A DNA stretch of 64,000 nucleotides from Smallanthus sonchifolius (taxonomy: Eukaryota; Streptophyta; Magnoliopsida; Asterales; Asteraceae): contig CM042032.1 in assembly GCA_023525975.1 (NCBI GenBank), positions 74,422,260-74,486,259 on the forward strand, read 5' to 3'. The translations under genes and the position numbers were made by a program. Below are positions 1-10,300 of this stretch, in pieces; position 1 is the stretch's first letter, and every line of letters starts with the position of its first letter. The notes under the pieces were generated by a model. The model saw only the letters and a list, made by a program, of their open reading frames with translations. It searched no databases and was not told where the DNA came from.

Positions 1-1116
1 GAACATTTCTTTCATTCTTTTTATAAAACAATTTAAAAAAAAATACTATATAACGTTTTCTAAAATTTATATTAAAAAACTATATAATAAGTTATAAATA
101 TGTAATATGCAAATCTTTATTACTAAGTTTATAACATTACATCACACGGGTTTAATAAACCAAAGAAATTTTCATTCGTGTTGGCTGGGTCCGCCGATGT
201 ATCCGTTTGAAAAAAAATGTTGTTTTAAATGATTAAACAAATGAAGAGTTATCAAAGTGAGAATCCTATGTTCAATTGGAATATACCAACATTGGTAAGG
301 GAGTTAATGAGCAATAAAAGAATTGTATGAAAGATATTCGTTCTCTACAAGATATTCGATATATGTTCTTTATTTATTTATGAATTCGATTTTTTATTTT
401 TCCATGCATTCAACATTATATTAGATCTTTCAAAATCTTATGTCACATGCCCTTTACATATTTGTGCCTATTTTGATACCTTTGATACATATATTCCTTT
501 GATTTGATGACTTAGTGTGATAGCATTTGTCAGTTGAAGCATGACGTTTCTCTGAATATGATATGATATTTTACGATTCGATTAGAATCCGATGCCCAAG
601 CTAATAAACCACCTATGGGGGTACTAATAATGTGACATCGCGTATGGCGCGCAGTTTGATCAGTGTCGAAGCCTCTTTTTCTTTGTATGCTTTAGAGCAT
701 TTGACTATTATGATACGTGTTTGATAGGAGGTTTATGATCAGTGGGACGCGAAGTATTAGAAGGAAAAGACTATTTTTTTAAGTTACGGAGAAAGATAAT
801 TCATATTTACGTTAAGAATTTTATAAAATATCATGTAAACTTTTGAAACATGAAATTTTGACCTTTTTTTTTTTCATTTTGAAGAATTTTATTTTTCTTA
901 TGCAATTTCTTTAATCCCACTTGGGGGTTTTGCCACTTCAAATTTTATTATGCTGCATACTTGCATGGATTTAGAAAAACCAATATGTTTGATGTAGCAT
1001 AATATCACTCATTCAAAATACTTTAGTTACATATTTATTAAATAAAAATATGACCATCATACAATTTTTCTTCCTAATATACTTTAAACCTTAAATTGTA
1101 AACCGTAGGAAGTATC
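1..1116. other. AT-rich non-coding flank
   Basis: No open frame of useful length or recognisable domain is visible here. The stretch is AT-rich, and the only structured part is a segment near 470-745 that recurs, diverged, at 9925-10195. It ends where the copia 5' LTR starts. Confidence 0.6.
470..745 (+). repeat. Diverged direct repeat, copy 1 of 2
   Basis: This segment aligns by eye with 9925-10195 in the same orientation. Shared landmarks in order are a GATACAT block, a TTAGTGT block, ATGACGTTTCT, a TTCGATTCGATT-like block, a TTAACCACC-like block and an ATTTGCCTATTATGATA-like block. The identity of the parent element is unknown; both copies lack coding potential. They flank the copia, hAT and MULE-like block on either side. 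Confidence 0.55.
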
Positions 1117-1309
1117 TGTTGGCCGAAACTATTAAAATGATAGTTTCGCTTAGATAGTTTCCCTTGCTAGTTTTGCTTATCTTTAGTTTCGCTTTTTGAT
1201 TCTTTTCTAGTATATAAGCATTTTTGTAATCATTATTTGAGTTATCAATCAAACTCATTTTCCTCCCAATTTCTCTCTCTCTTTTTCAGTATCTTTCACT
1301 ATTACAACA
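1117..1309 (+). repeat. 5' LTR of the copia element
   Basis: It starts TGTTGG and ends ACA. It contains a TATATAAGC-like promoter element near 1211 and several copies of an AGTTTCGCTT-like motif. The same motif recurs in the leader at 1620-1745. The 193-bp length is normal for small copia LTRs. The start agrees with the TGTTGG that follows the polypurine tract at 5599. Confidence 0.8.
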
Positions 1310-1321
1310 TGATATCAGAGC
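1310..1321 (+). other. Primer-binding site of the copia element
   Basis: TGATATCAGAGC lies directly after the LTR. It is one base from the TGGTATCAGAGC consensus that pairs with the 3' end of plant initiator methionine tRNA and primes minus-strand DNA synthesis. Confidence 0.8.
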
Positions 1322-1619
1322 ATTTTTGCTCGATTATGTGATTTCATCTTCTTCTTCCGCATTCATTGACGAGGTTTCCACTTGAATCTTCTTGTTTCAG
1401 TGGCTTCTTGTCTCTTTTTCGTCACTCGCTTTCATTTTCATGTTTTTTGCTTATGTTACTCATTTTCTCCTCGATTTCACCTAGAAATCGATCTCCTTTC
1501 TTGTCATTTGAGGTTTTACTTATTCCTATCGGAGTACTTCTTCGTTTTCGATTCGTTTTGCTTGTTTTGACAATTTCTGGACTTCAAACTTTGAGTTTGG
1601 GGTTTTGAGTTCGTTGGTC

Positions 1620-1750
1620 GAAACTATCTTTTTCAGTTTAGGCGAAACTATTCTTCCACAGGCGAACCTAGTCAGTTTCGCTTTGTTAGTTTCGCTTTTC
1701 ACCAGTTTCGCTTTCTTGTTAGTTTCGCTTCTGTAAGCGAAACTAGTCTT
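1620..1750 (+). repeat. AGTTTCGCTT micro-repeat cluster in the copia leader
   Basis: At least four forward copies of AGTTTCGCTT (about 1675, 1689, 1703 and 1720) and three inverted GCGAAACT-type copies (about 1650, 1663 and 1738) are packed into 130 bases. Related copies lie in the 5' LTR at about 1124-1190. The spacing is irregular, 14 to 17 bases. The function is unknown; a repeated regulatory site or simple slippage expansion are both possible. Confidence 0.7.
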
Positions 1751-1793
1751 TGCTCTCATTTCTTGCTTTGTTTCTTGATTCGTATTCGTGTTC

Positions 1794-4700
1794 ATGTCGG
1801 ATACTTTTGTCATTTTGGCTATGGATTCTTCAAATCCATTGTTTTTACACTCCTCTGATCATCCAGGCCTGTTACTCATTTCCAAAACTTTTTACGGTTC
1901 TGCTTTCGAATCTTGGAAACGTGCTATGTCTATTGCTTTATCTGCCAAGAATAAAATTGTGTTTGTTGATGGGACTGTTTTCATGTCGGATACTTCCCGA
2001 TCTTGACTTATGGAAGATATGTAATGACATGGTTATCTCTTGGATTCTGAACACTTTATCTCGAGATATTAGTGAGAGTGTTTTATATGTTGAGACTGCT
2101 CGTCAACTTTGAGACGAGTTAACTGACCAATATGGTCAAAGTAATGGGGCCAAATATTATCATTTGCAGAAGAGTATTTCTGACATCTCTCAGGGTAACG
2201 ATGATATTGCCACTTACTTCACCAAAATAAAGTCTATTTGGGATGAGCAATGCCCTCGAGCCTATCCCTCCTTGCACCTGTGGGAATTCTAGACTGATGG
2301 CTAAACGTGAGACAGATCAACGTTTAATGCAGTTTCTTATGGGTCTAAACTCCTGATATGAGATGACCCGGGGAACTATTATTATGATGAAGCCTCTTCC
2401 CCCCATCAACCAAGCCTATGCTTTTCTCATTCAAGATGAGAAACAGAGGGAGCTTCATTCATCTGCTCAGTTTATCCCTAAGAATGCTTCCATGAATGTC
2501 ACTATGCAGATGCCGAGGGGTTCTAGTACTCGGAAGGGTATTGTTTGTACACACTGCAAGAAGATGTGGTATGATGTTAGTAAATGTTATCATCTCATTA
2601 GGTTCCCCAAAGATTTCAAATTTACTAAACCCAAGTTTACTGCAAATGGTGTTTCTGATTCTTCTGCTACTGTTTCACCTTCTGTTATATCTAGAGAATA
2701 GTATAATACTTTGCTGCAACTTCTTTAGCAGAATTCTGGAGTTGAGGGTGGTGTTCCCACTGTTCAACCACTCAGCTTTGCTAATTTTGCAGGTATTATT
2801 GCTTGTAATTCGATTATGGTCGACACTACTTGGATCATTGATACTGGTGAAAGTAATCATATGTGCTTTGATTTCAATTTGCTTACTAGTGTTCAATTGC
2901 TTAACTCGCTCGTTTATGTTCTTTTTCCGAACGGGCATGTCTTAACTGTTACGCAGGTAGGAACAGTTAATCTCATAAAGTCTTTTTCTATCTTTAATGT
3001 CTTCTTTGTGTCTCAATTCAAACATAATCTCTTATCTGTTCCCAAACTTTGTAGGGATACAAAAGGCCTTGTTCAGTTTTCTGAAACTTCTTGTTTCTTG
3101 CAGGCCCATTCGATGAGTAGTCCGTTGGTTCTGGGAGATATCCTTAATGGACTTTATCTTTGCATCCTAATAAATTTTTATCTGTTACAATTGATTCTTT
3201 TTCTCACTGTAATTCTGTTGTTTCTTTAAAACTTTGGCAAGTGTTCGTTCTGACAATGCTTATGAACTTGGTCTGGGTGTTCATCACACCGAGTATTTTA
3301 AATAGAAAGGTATTCTTCATCAAACTACTTGTCCTGGGGTTCCTCAACAGAATGGGGTGGTCGAACGAAAACATAAGCATCTTCTTGAAACTGCTCGGCT
3401 CTTATGTTTCAGTCCAAGTTACCTATTACGTTTTGGGGTGATTGTGTTCTTACTGCTACTCACTTGATTAATATTTTACCCACACGGGTTCTCGAGGGCA
3501 AATCTCTTTCTGAGATGCTTTTCGGTAAAACTCCAACATACACTCATCTTCGTACGTTTGGATGTTTGTATTATGCTTCTACCCGTACACCCGGTAGAGA
3601 TAAATTTCAGTCTCGTTCTCAAGCTTGTATTTTTATTGGATATTCTTTTGTAAAGAAAGGTTACAAGCTTTATAATCTTGACACTCGGTAAGTTCTTGTT
3701 TCTCGGAATGTGACTTTCTTGAGCACATTTTCCCTTCTTTGCACTCTTCCGATCCTGCTTCTTTGTTTCCTTTTCTTAGTGATCTGTTTCAGGAGTCAGA
3801 TATAGTTGTTGTTCCTTCATCTTCTTCGGTTGCCCCTGAAGTTGATTCCTCCTGTTTCTCCTGTTCCTTCTCCTCCCGTTTCTCTTGTTCCTCATCTTCA
3901 AGAGCTCAGAAGATCCTCTCGTTCTTCTGTTCCTTCTTCTCACTTGGATGATTATGTTTGTAATTCTGCTTCCATTGATTCCTCTTGCTTTCATACTTTG
4001 TCGAGTGCTTGCCAAGCTTCTTCCTTTGTCAATCTTGCTGATCTTTCTCCTGATTCTCAGCAGCTTCTTCTCAATATTGACTCTGTTCAGGAACCTTCTT
4101 CTTATCAGGAGGCTGCTCAACATCCTGCTTGGCAAGAGGCTATGTCTAAGGAATTTACTGCCTTAGAACGTAATCAAACTTGGGAGGTCATGCATTTACC
4201 TAAGGGTAAGAAGACTATTAAATGCAAATGGGTGTATAAAGTTAAGTATAATGCTGATCACACAGTTGAACGCTGCAAAGCCCGTTTGGTTGTTCATGGT
4301 GATACTCAGAAAGCTGGCATTGATTACAATGAAACTTTATCCCTTGTAGTCAAAATGACTACTATTCATAGTCTTGTTTCTGTTGCAACCAAACGACATT
4401 GGGGTTTATATCAGTTGGATGTTAATAATGCATTCTTACACGGGGATCTTGATGAAAACATTTATATGAGTCATCCTGGCATGTCATTATCCTCCCCTGA
4501 TCATGTTCTTAAACTCAAAAAGTCTCTTTGTGGTTTGAAACAGGCTTCTCGGCAGTGGTATGACAAGCTTCCTGATGCACTCAAAACCAAAGGGTATATG
4601 CGTTCTCCCAATGATTATTCTTTGTTTTCAAAGACCATGGGAGATTTTGTTGTTCATGTGGATGACATTCTTCTCACGGGTAACAATGAATAGGAGATGT

Positions 4701-5586
4701 CTGCTTTAAAGGCTTTCTTACATTCCATATTTCAGATCAAAGATCTTGGCAGCTTTAACTATTTTCTGGGCATTGAGGTTCTGAAGTCTGCTTCTGGTCT
4801 CATTATGACCCAACGTAAATTTGCAAAGGATCTGTTAAACGAGTTTCCTACGGACGACGTTTCTTCTGTTTCGTCCCCTTTGTCTTTGCATTTACTCAGG
4901 TTCTTGATAATCATTTGGCCTATCGTCGGCTTGTTGGTAAATTCAACTATCTCACTCACACTCGGCCTGATCTTGCTTTTGCGGTTTAGTTTCTTAGCTA
5001 GTTTATGAGTGATCCGCGTGTTCCTCATTGGGATGCTGCGTGGCATACTCTTCGATATGTCAAGGGTTCTTGTTCTCAAGGATTGTTTTTTAATGACAAT
5101 TCCGATTTGCCTTTATCTGCTTATTGCGATTCTGATTGGGCGGCTTGCCTTAATATTCGGCGATCTGTAAGTGGCTATTTCATTTCTCTTCAGGGCAGGC
5201 CTATTTCTTGGAAGTCCAAGAAACAAGCTACTATTTCTCTTAGGTCTGTTGAAGCTGAGTATCGCTCTCTTCGCTGGGTCACACAAGAATTTGCTTGGTT
5301 AACTCGTTTGTTTGTGGAATTTCAGCTTCCCAACCTCACTCTGGTTCCTCTAAAGTATGACAGTCAGGTGGCCATTCACATCGCTAAGAATCATGTTTTT
5401 CATGAGCGCAGTAAGCATATTGAATTGGATTGTCATTCTGTCCGTGAAAAGTTTCAGGCCGGTTTGATTCTGCTTTCTCATATGCGTACTTCCGATCAAC
5501 TTGAGGATTTATCCAACAAGAGTTTTGCTGGTCAACCACATTCGACTATCATTTCCAAGTTAGGGTTGTATACACCTCCAACTTGA
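1794..5586 (+). pseudogene. Copia gag-pol polyprotein, degenerate
   Basis: This would encode capsid, protease, integrase, reverse transcriptase and RNase H for copia replication. Gag opens at ATG 1794 with the family motif NPLFLHSSDHPGLLL and carries a degraded CCHC knuckle (C-x2-C, then KMWYD where GH is expected) at about 2550-2600. Protease has WIIDTGES at about 2830, with Ala changed to Glu in the DTGA active site. Integrase shows VPQQNGVVERKH at about 3340. Reverse transcriptase spans about 4090-4900 with HVDDILLTG, where the usual Tyr before VDD is His. RNase H spans about 5005-5560 and ends GLYTPPT. The frame is broken repeatedly, including TAG at 4691-4693 inside reverse transcriptase. 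Function is lost. The family call is firm; the lineage within copia is not. Confidence 0.9.
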
Positions 5587-5611
5587 GAGGGGGGGGGGTG
5601 TTGGGCGAGAC
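5587..5611 (+). repeat. Polypurine tract and 13-bp stub of the copia 3' LTR
   Basis: A run of purines ending in at least ten G residues precedes TGTTGG, which matches the start of the 5' LTR. Homology to the 5' LTR stops where the hAT-like terminus CAGAGCTGC begins at 5612. I did not find the rest of this 3' LTR on the far side of the hAT or MULE-like blocks. Confidence 0.75.
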
Positions 5612-6605
5612 CAGAGCTGCTAAAAAAAAATCGGCTTAAGTTTTCAAACCGGTCGAAAACCGGAAACCGGTTCTTGATAAATCGGCTCTAGACAAACTGG
5701 TTACAACCCGCTCCAAACCGCCGGTTCTTAACCGGTTTGGAGCTTTCTGTTCTTTAACCGGTTTGAGCGCTGAAACAAAAAAATAGTCGTTACCAAACGG
5801 CTTTATAACCGTTGGACCTCAATTTAGCCCTTTTTTGGACATTTTTTCACCCATAAAACTCTATAAATAGGTGGGGGGGGGGTGTTTAGGTTTAATCACA
5901 CATCTCTCTACACTCTCTAATCTTTAAAACCGCTCTCTAAACGCTCTAAATTCTCAAAAAAAAAAAAACGATGGCAAGTGCTAGTGTTGGTGCTTCCTCA
6001 AATGAAGTTACCGTTTTGCAAATCATACCAACAACAAGGAACCCGACAATTTGGTGCAATTACGATCTATGTTTGTTGTCAAACGGGAAGGAACGTGCTT
6101 GGTGCAAAATGTGTGGTACGACAACGAGGTTGATCTTGGAATGTCAGACCCAGTCACCGATGAAGAACTAGCAAAGATGCAAGGCTACGAAGCTCCGGTT
6201 CCGAGCATTCCGATCATGACGTCGAAGTATAAACAATAAATACTCAAAAAAATAAAAATATATATTGTCACTTTCTTTTGTTTTCCAATTTTCTAATTTA
6301 TTTTGTAATGTTATGTAATTTCCGAAGATGAATAATGTTGAACTTTATGTTTTTATAATTGTTATATATATATTTTTATATTATTGAATTTTATTGGATT
6401 TTTTTGAAATTTATTTAAAAAATCGGTTTGAACCGGTGTAGGACCCAAACCGGTCTAGAAACGGCCCGAATCGGTTTGATAGGGTTGGGTATTCCATGCG
6501 TGTAAATCAGTTTAACCCGAACAGGTTTGGAGGCATACCGATTTTGACAGGAAGTTGACCAAACCGGTCCGGTTCGGTTCAAAAAAACCGCTTTGTGCAC
6601 CTCTA
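5612..6605 (+). mobile_element. Internally deleted hAT-like DNA transposon
   Basis: The left terminus begins CAGAGCTGC and the right terminus ends GTGCACCTCTA. The reverse complement of the right end, TAGAGGTGC, matches the left end as a short imperfect terminal inverted repeat, which is the hAT style. Subterminal regions on both sides are dense in ACCGGTT-like motifs (5645-5765 and 6420-6580), typical of plant hAT elements. The eight bases outside each end do not match, so the target duplication is lost or the right boundary has been rearranged. A TATA-like box lies near 5860, ahead of the transposase remnant. Confidence 0.75.
5971..6239 (+). pseudogene. hAT transposase remnant: BED finger joined to C-terminal tail
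   Basis: hAT transposases cut and paste the element using an N-terminal BED zinc finger and a C-terminal dimerisation region. From ATG 5971 the reading frame gives an N-terminal segment with WCNYDLC and WCKMCGT, the first half of a BED finger (C-x2-C). The second zinc ligand pair, HxxxH or HxxxC, is missing. In another frame the segment reaching the stop at 6237-6239 reads like an hAT C-terminus (DPVTDEELAKMQGYEAP). The roughly 600-residue catalytic core is absent, so a deletion joined the first and last parts. The product is at most a small peptide and the element would depend on a transposase supplied in trans. Confidence 0.65.
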
Positions 6606-6663
6606 TAGGCCAATAATCCTCATATAGGCCAATACGAGGCGTATAGGCTCTTCACAATTTCCA

Positions 6664-6767
6664 AGACCGACAACATCGTACACGTGTCATTCCAACCCCT
6701 ATACGCATCGTATAGGGCCATACGATGCGTATAGGGGTTGAAATGACAAGGTTGTACGATGTTGTCG
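6664..6767. repeat. Near-perfect inverted repeat, about 50-bp arms
   Basis: The left arm starts ACCGACAACATCGTACACG and the right arm ends GTACGATGTTGTCGGT. The arms pair with few mismatches around a centre of CCTATACGCATCGTATAGG-like palindromes. In single-stranded DNA or RNA this would fold into a long hairpin. It lies at the left end of the MULE-like block. Confidence 0.85.
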
Positions 6768-6908
6768 GTGTGCCTAGTATCCTATACGCCATCGTATAGG
6801 CCTATACGATGCGTATAGGGGCAAAAAGTTTTGTATTTAATCATGCACATTTCTCATTTGAACGTATCGTTCAAAATTTTCAAACATTTTCCTCAAAAAA
6901 GTATAGCA

Positions 6909-7599
6909 ATGTCTTGGTGGTGAGATGGTAACTACGGTTTTCAGGTATATTCTAACGAGTCATTGGAAAACAACTCGCAAAGTTCTGGCATTCAGGGTGT
7001 GAACCAGGAGGAGGTTTGGTCCGACGTTTATTCTAATCACCGGGTAAGGCTTCCAGATTTGAACGAGCCACTAAGCAATCCCGAGTTTGTATACGGTGAA
7101 CCCTCTTACCTTACACAACCCACGTACGAATTCGTATACGGTGAAGCCTCTTACTCGACACAACATACCTACGACTTCGTATACGCGAGTGAACTATCTT
7201 ATCCTACACAACTGACTAACGAGTCCGAAGATGAGGAACAAACCAATTCAACCGTGTCGTATAAAACTGACCAGGTATAACATTCCTACATATATATACT
7301 TACATATAGTTTGTTGTTTATTAACTTTAACCATACCGTTGTAGTAGAATTTTCAGTCTCGTAAACAGTTGGTGGATTGGGCTGTCCGCAGAGGACGTGA
7401 GAATGGTTTCGTCATTGTCACCCGACGATCGAGGAGAAAAGGCGACGACCCGTCGGCACCGGTTATCAAGGTATGGCTTGTGTGTGACTGTCACGGCGAA
7501 CGTAAGTATACAGCCACGATTAGACGTGCCGGTAGCAAGAAAATATGTTGTCCTTTTAAATTGGAAGGAGACTACAAAGGATATTTTATTATTATTTAA
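6909..7599 (+). pseudogene. MULE transposase N-terminal part (FAR1-like DNA-binding domain), two exons
   Basis: In Mutator-like elements this region binds the terminal repeats. The best start is ATG 6909, with an in-frame TGA at 6921 that breaks it. Exon 1 runs to 7274 and is acidic, with three YGE/FVY-type repeats (EFVYGE, EFVYGE, DFVYAS). A GT donor at 7275 and TTTTCAG acceptor ending at 7356 give an 82-bp intron that keeps the frame. Exon 2 (7357-7599) reads SRKQLVDWAVRRGRENGFVI, then CDCHGERKY and CCPFKL, the cysteine pattern of FAR1/MULE DNA-binding domains. It stops at 7597-7599 before any catalytic domain. The spliced frame supports descent from a real transposase gene; the present copy is truncated and carries a stop. 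Confidence 0.7.
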
Positions 7600-7692
7600 A
7601 ATAAAAAACAATTTATTATTATTTAATTTGACTTTCATTGACTATTTTATTTTTAAATGTATATATGTATCGGCATTAATTTTTTTTCTTCA

Positions 7693-8840
7693 GATATAGC
7701 GGATCACGAGGATAATATTGATATGGCTGAGGTGGATTTAGACGATCTCGCTCACTACCCTTTTCTGCATTTCGCGACGGGCTCGGAGGCGTTAGGTCGG
7801 TTCCAGAAGTTACGAGAGGTGACTATGGGCCCAGGGATGGCGGTGGACTGGGAGCTTCTGCAGGAGGTTGGAGAGGCGGAGCGGGCCAGACCATAGGATC
7901 GTTTGTTTGATCTGGCGTTCACCGAGACGTACAGAGAGGTGATCTGGCGTTCCTCTGGAGCCTATTCCCGGGGAGGAGCAGCCAGAGGAGCCGCTGCAAG
8001 TCTCCTTCCGTATTTTTGGCCACGTTTACCGTTTGACCCTCCTCCGTCAGTGGGCCGTCGCAACAGGCTTGTATTTCGAGCCCGAGACGGTCACGCCACT
8101 TTACACCCAGGAGGTGACGGAGGTGGACACGGAGGAGCTCCATGTTTTTTGGGGTTTCATTTCTGATAGCCCTTGGTTGACTACCAAGGGGAGGGTATCG
8201 AGGATTAGAAACCTCCTCTTTAGATATTTGCACCGGCTTATCTCTACGTCGATTGCACCGTGTCTGAGAAGCCGTGAGTGGTGCACAGAGAGAGACTTAT
8301 CTTTCTCTTCTGCCTGCTTACCGGCAGGCGGTGCGCCCTAACCACATGCCTGGCGCTTTATTTTGCTTCTACCTATCACAGGCAGAAGCACAGGCTTTTG
8401 TATGGCGGCGCTTTTATCATGCAATTGATGCGTGTTCATGCCCCGTGGCATGCTCACGAGGATCAGATGCTCGCGCCCATTCCGCCTGTCTGCTTAGACC
8501 GCCGCACGGCGAGCGGCATGCGCATCACGCACCGATTCCCGGGGCTCGGCCGTCGGTTCGTAGGGGCCGTCCAGGACCAGGTTTGGGTTCGGAGCCGATG
8601 CCGCAGATGCCGGGACTAGTGGAGCTGGATATGCCTGACCCGCTACAAGGTGTGGCGATGGAGGACCCGCCGCACGTCGATCCCGTCTACGAGCATCCGC
8701 CACAGCATCCCCGACACGCACGTCAGCCTGTTAGGCTCGACAGGGCCACACATGCCTTGCTTGAGAGGATCGTTCGTCATAACGATCGGATGGAGGACCT
8801 GATGATGTGGGCGGTTGATCGTATTGTGGATCTATCATGA
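7693..8840 (+). pseudogene. Athila ORF1-like domain, frameshifted
   Basis: After a TTCTTCAG acceptor-like site (ending near 7692) a new coding segment opens: an acidic start, then ALGRFQKLREVTMGPG, DWELLQEVG, DRLFDLAFTETYRE, then VSFRIFGHVYRLTL, TGLYFEPETV, FWGFISDSPW, RNLLFRYLHRLI and LLYGGAFIMQLM. The order and spacing resemble the Arabidopsis retrotransposon ORF1 (Athila ORF1) family found in many plant elements. Its biochemical role is not established. The frame shifts near 7940 and near 8300 and again before the C-terminal part, and there is a stop at 7894-7896. The last 60 residues before TGA at 8838-8840 are Arg/His-rich with a helical tail. GC content is clearly higher than in the surroundings. 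Family assignment is from memory of the motif style. Confidence 0.5.
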
Positions 8841-9211
8841 GCCGCCGGCATCGAGCCGCCGGGATTTGGGCGCGGCAGGTCAGGGCGAGGCAGGTCAGGG
8901 GAGACTTAGTTGTTTTTATTTGTATTTAGTTGTTTCTTTTGTTATGTATGTAAATTGAATTTTGATGTATATATTTAATTTTTTGATGTAATGTATATAC
9001 TGTTTTGGTTATTTGTTTGCTTGTAATGTTTAATTTGTTTGTTTGATTGTAATGATAAATTATAAATGTAAAAATATAATAAATGTTAAAAAAGATAAAA
9101 ATTATGTAAATTAAAAAAAAGATAAAAATTATATAAATTAAAAAAAAACAAACTTGTATTAACAAAGTTATATAAATTAAAAAAGAAGAATATAATATAA
9201 ATTAAAAAAAA
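8841..9211. other. AT-rich spacer inside the MULE-like block
   Basis: Low-complexity AAATTATATAAATTAAAAAA-type repeats fill this stretch. There is no coding signal; minus-strand frames here are Phe/Ile runs from the base composition. Confidence 0.6.
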
Positions 9212-9460
9212 TTGCTATACTTGGCGTATAGCCTAATACGTCACGTATAGCTTCCTTATACCTCAAAATCTGCCAAGTTTTGAGGCAAAAATATAACCCG
9301 TGACCCATACGCTGCGTATAGGTCAATACGCAACGTATGGGTCCCAGCCGCAGACAGGGAATGACACGTGGGAATCCCTGTCAGGAAATTAAACCCTATA
9401 CGCTGCGTATTGGCCTATACGCTGCGTATTGGCCTATACGCAGGCGTATAGGGTTGCAAC
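9212..9460. repeat. Palindromic right end of the MULE-like block
   Basis: Several nested inverted repeats occur: GACCCATACGCTGCGTATAG facing CAATACGCAACGTATGGGTC, CAGGGA...TCCCTG, and CCCTATACGCTGCGTATTGG facing CAGGCGTATAGGG. The GCGTAT core is the same as in the left-end hairpin at 6664-6767. Confidence 0.75.
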
Positions 9461-9924
9461 GTGTCTAATTAGTAATATTCCGTGTCCCATTAAAATTCCC
9501 CTTTTATAAAGGCTATACGTTTTCATAATAATTCATGTTTAAAATCATTATTACGTGACCGGTATTCATATTAAAATCAAATATGACTTGATATACAGTT
9601 GTATAATAGCTGCTGGAAATTGATTTGGAAATCTTGACAGTTTGTCCCTTCCCTTGAGACTATCTGGAAATCGATTTGGTAACCTGAATTCTTTTGTCTA
9701 GTCCTCTTATTTTAACTTAAAAACCATCTTTTTCTTAATTTTCATTGATTTTATATGTGTTTTATTGTTTGTAATGTGGTGCAAGTGTCCGTTTATTATT
9801 AATGGTTTTAATTTCATGTCATTCAGAAGTATGTAGCAGTGAAATTGATAATTTAAAAGAATTAATTAATGACTATTTTAATAAACAGGTTCGAGTACTT
9901 GTTTATTTAATTTGATATCTTGAT

Positions 9925-10195
9925 ACATAAGTCCGTTTGATTCGATGAGTTAGTGTCATATTATTGGTTAGTCGTTTATTGGAATATGACGTTTCTTTTG
10001 AACATGATATGATTATGTATGTTTCGATTCGATTCTGATTCCTTAACTATTAACCACCATGGAGGTACCATAAACATGTCACTTCAACACTAATAATGTG
10101 AAAACATGGTGGTGTGATTAGTGTACAACACCTTATTTGTTTGATTACTCCTAGAACATTTGCCTATTATGATATGTAGGAACCTTTTAATCGTT
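9925..10195 (+). repeat. Diverged direct repeat, copy 2 of 2
   Basis: This is the partner of 470-745, same orientation, with small insertions and deletions throughout. The visible match ends near GATATGTAGG at about 10191. Confidence 0.55.
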
Positions 10196-10300
10196 CATCA
10201 TAGAAACCATGTTAAACCATTCAGAGTTCTTAATGGTTCAGTTCTTAATAAACCAAACAGCCTCTCAGGGCCTCTTAGGGCCTCTTAGTCGGACCTAAGG
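10195..10300. repeat. MITE-like terminal fragment
   Basis: The reverse complement reads CCTGAGAGGCTGTTTGGTTTAT and then AACTGAACCATTAAGAACTC, the style of a common plant hAT-type MITE end. The terminal GGGCCTCTTA is itself duplicated (CAGGGCCTCTTAGGGCCTCTTAG). Only one end was identified. Confidence 0.35.

Larger units (their letters stand above)
1117..5611 (+). mobile_element. Decayed Ty1/copia retrotransposon, 3' LTR truncated
   Basis: A short 5' LTR (193 bp) is followed at once by a methionine-tRNA-type primer-binding site. A single gag-pol reading direction shows the copia order gag, protease, integrase, reverse transcriptase, RNase H. A G-rich polypurine tract at about 5587-5598 precedes TGTTGG, the same start as the 5' LTR. 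Only about 13 bases of the 3' LTR remain before an hAT-like element begins at 5612. Many stops and frameshifts show that the element is dead. No target duplication can be tested because the right end is missing. Confidence 0.9.
6606..9480 (+). mobile_element. MULE-like composite with palindrome-rich ends
   Basis: The block is bounded on both sides (about 6606-6835 and 9212-9460) by sequences dense in GCGTATAGG / CCTATACGC motifs arranged as hairpins. Between them lie, in one orientation, a FAR1-type DNA-binding segment of a Mutator-like transposase with one intron, and an Athila ORF1-like pseudogene. I infer that the palindromic ends are its termini; no clean target duplication was found, so the exact borders are approximate. 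The MULE catalytic (DDE) and SWIM domains are absent, so the element is not autonomous. Confidence 0.5.

Noticed and set aside
6640..6840. CRISPR-like array of GCGTATAGG repeats
   Set aside because: The repeats are palindromes of variable spacing with complementary arms and no unique spacers of constant length; the context is a plant transposon end.
8926..9165. Minus-strand 79-codon frame rich in Phe and Ile
   Set aside because: It is a low-complexity product of AT-rich repeats inside the MULE-like block, without a recognisable domain.
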